The notes under the pieces are model-generated. The model was not told the DNA's origin. It did not search any database and saw only the letters and a list, made by a program, of their open reading frames with translations. A program made the position numbers and the translations under genes. A DNA stretch of 33,811 nucleotides from a virus: positions 1-33,811 of IMG/VR virus record IMGVR_UViG_3300021389_000082; one strand, given 5' to 3'. Below, piece by piece: positions 32,681-33,811 of the stretch; the stretch's first letter is position 1, and each line of letters begins with the position of its first letter.

Positions 32681-32687
32681 ACCTCCT
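32681..32687 (-). promoter_or_regulatory. Strong ribosome binding site for the GTG start of the RNA polymerase
   Basis: AGGAGGT three bases before GTG at 32677. No ATG occurs at a suitable distance, so the GTG is the start; the strong site compensates for the weaker codon. Confidence 0.8.
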
Positions 32688-32704
32688 TTGTTTATTTTGA
32701 GTAT

Positions 32705-32736
32705 ACCCTTATTAGAAAAAAGAAAACACCCTTATT
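32705..32736 (-). promoter_or_regulatory. Tandem AATAAGGGT repeat upstream of the RNA polymerase gene, possible phage promoter
   Basis: On the minus strand AATAAGGGT occurs at 32736-32728 and 32713-32705, 23 bases apart, each followed by a short A/T-rich stretch, between a terminator and the polymerase ribosome binding site. The A/T block followed by GGG resembles the initiation region of T7-type promoters (TATAGGG). It could be a paired promoter or an operator for the polymerase gene. Confidence 0.45.
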
Positions 32737-32750
32737 TTAATGTGGGTTTT

Positions 32751-32786
32751 GAAAAAAATGTGGAGCACCGCTATTAACAGTGCTCC
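32751..32786 (-). terminator. Rho-independent terminator upstream of the RNA polymerase gene
   Basis: GGAGCAC and GTGCTCC pair (plus an inner wobble and G-C pair) around a seven-base loop; the minus strand continues ACATTTTTTTC. It lies between the first small-gene operon and the RNA polymerase, so the polymerase needs its own promoter or read-through. Confidence 0.85.
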
Positions 32787-32791
32787 TATAA

Positions 32792-32890
32792 TTATTTTTG
32801 CCTTCTCTTTTTTAAGTTTTTTGCTGAGATTATGTTTATTGATATCACAACAAGCCATGCACATAATGTTACAAAACCAATGAATAGCAT
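32792..32890 (-). CDS. 32-residue single-pass membrane micro-protein
   Basis: The ATG shares TAATG with the upstream stop. The product is one membrane helix (LFIGFVTLCAWLVVISINII, residues 2-21) followed by a basic tail ending KNLKKRRQK, giving a clear inside-positive C-terminus. The stop lies five bases before the terminator stem. An alternative 61-codon frame from a TTG at 32897 would run through the terminator and is rejected. Early membrane micro-proteins of this type often affect the host envelope, but no specific role can be given. Confidence 0.68.
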   Translation of the reverse strand: MLFIGFVTLCAWLVVISINIISAKNLKKRRQK

Positions 32891-33357
32891 TATGCAAACA
32901 ACTCTTTCATGCGTGCTGGTATTACATGATTGGTGTTACACGCATCACAACAATCACCATCTTTTTTTACAGGGTCTGGATTATTTCCAAAACCTGTAAA
33001 GTGTTCATTACATATTACACATTCCCATATTTCTATACCATCACGTTCACTACCTTCTGTTGAACCAGCTACAAAAGTGTCTGTTATTTCTAATCCATGG
33101 TGAAGTTCTTCATCTTCTACTCTGTCTGGCGCAACCATTTCTGCAAACAACATATTATGTTCATTGAATTCATCTAACCCGATGTGATTATGTTTTATAT
33201 TCTTCTTTTCTAGGTATTCTTTATCATAGTATTCGTCAACAAATTTTTCCATTTCATCAACATATATTCTTTTGTTTACTGTTACAATGCATTGATATTG
33301 TATTTCGACATCGTAGTATTTACGTTGGTATTCGTCAAGTAATAATTTATCAGTCAT
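32890..33357 (-). CDS. Zinc-finger early protein of unknown function
   Basis: 155 residues; TAATG joins it to both neighbours. The N-terminal half is charged with a beta-strand and long helix pattern (VEIQYQCIVTVNKRIYVDEMEKFVDEYY has the alternating look of a strand followed by a helix). The C-terminal part has a zinc finger CVIC...CDAC (C113, C116, C137, C140) and ends NTNHVIPARMKELFA, a phrase I associate with small conserved phage proteins. It may bind nucleic acid or a host protein early in infection. Confidence 0.75.
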   Translation of the reverse strand: MTDKLLLDEYQRKYYDVEIQYQCIVTVNKRIYVDEMEKFVDEYYDKEYLEKKNIKHNHIGLDEFNEHNMLFAEMVAPDRVEDEELHHGLEITDTFVAGSTEGSERDGIEIWECVICNEHFTGFGNNPDPVKKDGDCCDACNTNHVIPARMKELFA

Positions 33358-33542
33358 TATTTTGCTCCTGTTATGACTACATCGTAGTAACCGTCTTGTT
33401 GATATTTTAACAGTAAGGCTTTTGCATCTGTATAAGTTAACAATTTAGGTGACATTCGTTCACCGTCAACCCAAACAATATATTTTTTGATTTCTTTACC
33501 TGTTAACATACTTTTCCATTCAGTCTTCTTCTTTATCATCAT
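33357..33542 (-). CDS. Hypothetical small basic protein
   Basis: 61 residues, overlapping both neighbours (23 bases upstream, TAATG downstream). It begins MMIKKKTEWKSMLTGKEIKK and has a small alpha/beta pattern (YIVWVDGERM, TDAKALLLKYQQDGYYDVVI). No known family; part of the first early operon. Confidence 0.7.
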   Translation of the reverse strand: MMIKKKTEWKSMLTGKEIKKYIVWVDGERMSPKLLTYTDAKALLLKYQQDGYYDVVITGAK

Positions 33543-33690
33543 TGAACCTCTCTGTTAACTCATTACAATCTAACATGTCAAACACATCATGATTTGACAT
33601 ATATTTTAAGCAACATAGTAGAAGATGGTCTGACGTTACACGACCTTCTTCTACCATTTGCATTGCATTATCACGCCAGTCACGATACAT
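33520..33690 (-). CDS. 56-residue conserved-looking phage micro-protein
   Basis: An ATG start sharing TAATG with the upstream partial gene. The sequence reads as three helices: MYRDWRDNAMQMVEEGRVTS, LLLCCLKYMS and HDVFDMLDCNEL, with an acidic end. The phrase 'W..AM.MVEEG.V......L..CLKYMS..DV..ML..NEL' is one I associate with small proteins in cyanophage and other marine phage genomes. Function unknown. Confidence 0.72.
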   Translation of the reverse strand: MYRDWRDNAMQMVEEGRVTSDHLLLCCLKYMSNHDVFDMLDCNELTERFNDDKEED

Positions 33691-33811
33691 TATTGTCCAC
33701 CTTGAGGAATTATAAGCATTTCTTCCATTGATGTATAGAATGCCCCACCAGAGTTACCTTCGTCATCGCTACTAGCAATGATTGAATGACCATCAGTGAA
33801 TTCAATGAATG
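33689..33811 (-). CDS. C-terminal end of an early protein (5' part outside window)
   Basis: Forty codons of an open frame running to the right edge (phase begins at 33809), ending in TAA that overlaps the next ATG. The visible end is FIEFTDGHSIIASSDDEG and later MEEMLIIPQGGQ. Too little is present to name it; the TAATG coupling is the main evidence that the frame is used. Confidence 0.6.

Noticed and set aside
32712-32897. 61-codon minus-strand frame from a TTG
   Set aside because: It runs through the terminator hairpin and its T-run; a 32-codon ATG frame with TAATG coupling and a clear membrane helix fits better.
1-33811. tRNA genes, CRISPR arrays, insertion sequences, integrase or attachment site
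   Set aside because: None seen by reading; the genome appears that of a lytic phage, although lysogeny genes could lie outside the window.

Overview
The window is a 33.8 kb piece of an AT-rich, tightly packed genome of a tailed, podovirus-like bacteriophage. It shows no housekeeping genes, no tRNA or rRNA, no insertion sequence and no CRISPR array. The host is probably Gram-negative: a run of phage genes carries Sec signal peptides ending in AxA, and one also has a lipobox. The protein styles (S74 tail fibre, tail assembly chaperone, T7-like RNA polymerase, class II ribonucleotide reductase, YqaJ exonuclease, RusA) recall marine podoviruses. That is an inference from pattern memory, not from a database search.

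The layout has two convergent blocks. Positions 1-20856 (+ strand) hold late genes: the 3' end of a tail fibre with an S74 self-cleaving chaperone; five small genes with signal peptides (931-3604); three membrane or coiled-coil proteins that may form a lysis module (3604-4734); a tail-hub-like protein; a glycine-rich adhesin-like fibre; a tail assembly chaperone; a T7 gp13-like GNAT-fold protein; a gp14-like internal protein; then a train of internal virion proteins ending in two giants of 1380 and 1401 residues. Genes mostly overlap as TAATG or ATGA, so this block is probably one long transcript. A strong bidirectional terminator (20861-20899) separates it from the second block.

Positions 20903-33811 (- strand, read from high to low coordinates) hold early and replication genes: small genes; a terminator; a T7-like RNA polymerase; a PD-(D/E)XK-like nuclease; a zinc-finger protein; a DUF3310-like protein; a hairpin-rich control region; an SSB with a DDDDENIPF tail; a coiled-coil micro-gene; a RadD-like helicase; a zinc-ribbon/TOPRIM primase; a YqaJ exonuclease; RusA; NrdJ; an endonuclease VII; and several small membrane or basic proteins. 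DNA polymerase, terminase, portal, capsid and endolysin genes are not in the window.

The most important observation is that the 1401-residue protein ending the virion block (16651-20856) carries the motifs of a single-subunit RNA polymerase (R732, D851, R1008/K1012/Y1020, D1236) in the right order. It therefore looks like a virion-packaged polymerase in the manner of phage N4, beside a separate, undivided T7-like RNA polymerase (30233-32677). The 1380-residue protein before it begins with a staphylococcal-nuclease-like fold in which one metal ligand is replaced. Together these suggest an ejected DNA-entry machine with its own polymerase that could start early transcription before the second polymerase is made. 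Eight micro-genes and corrected starts are given that are easy to miss by length-filtered gene calling.
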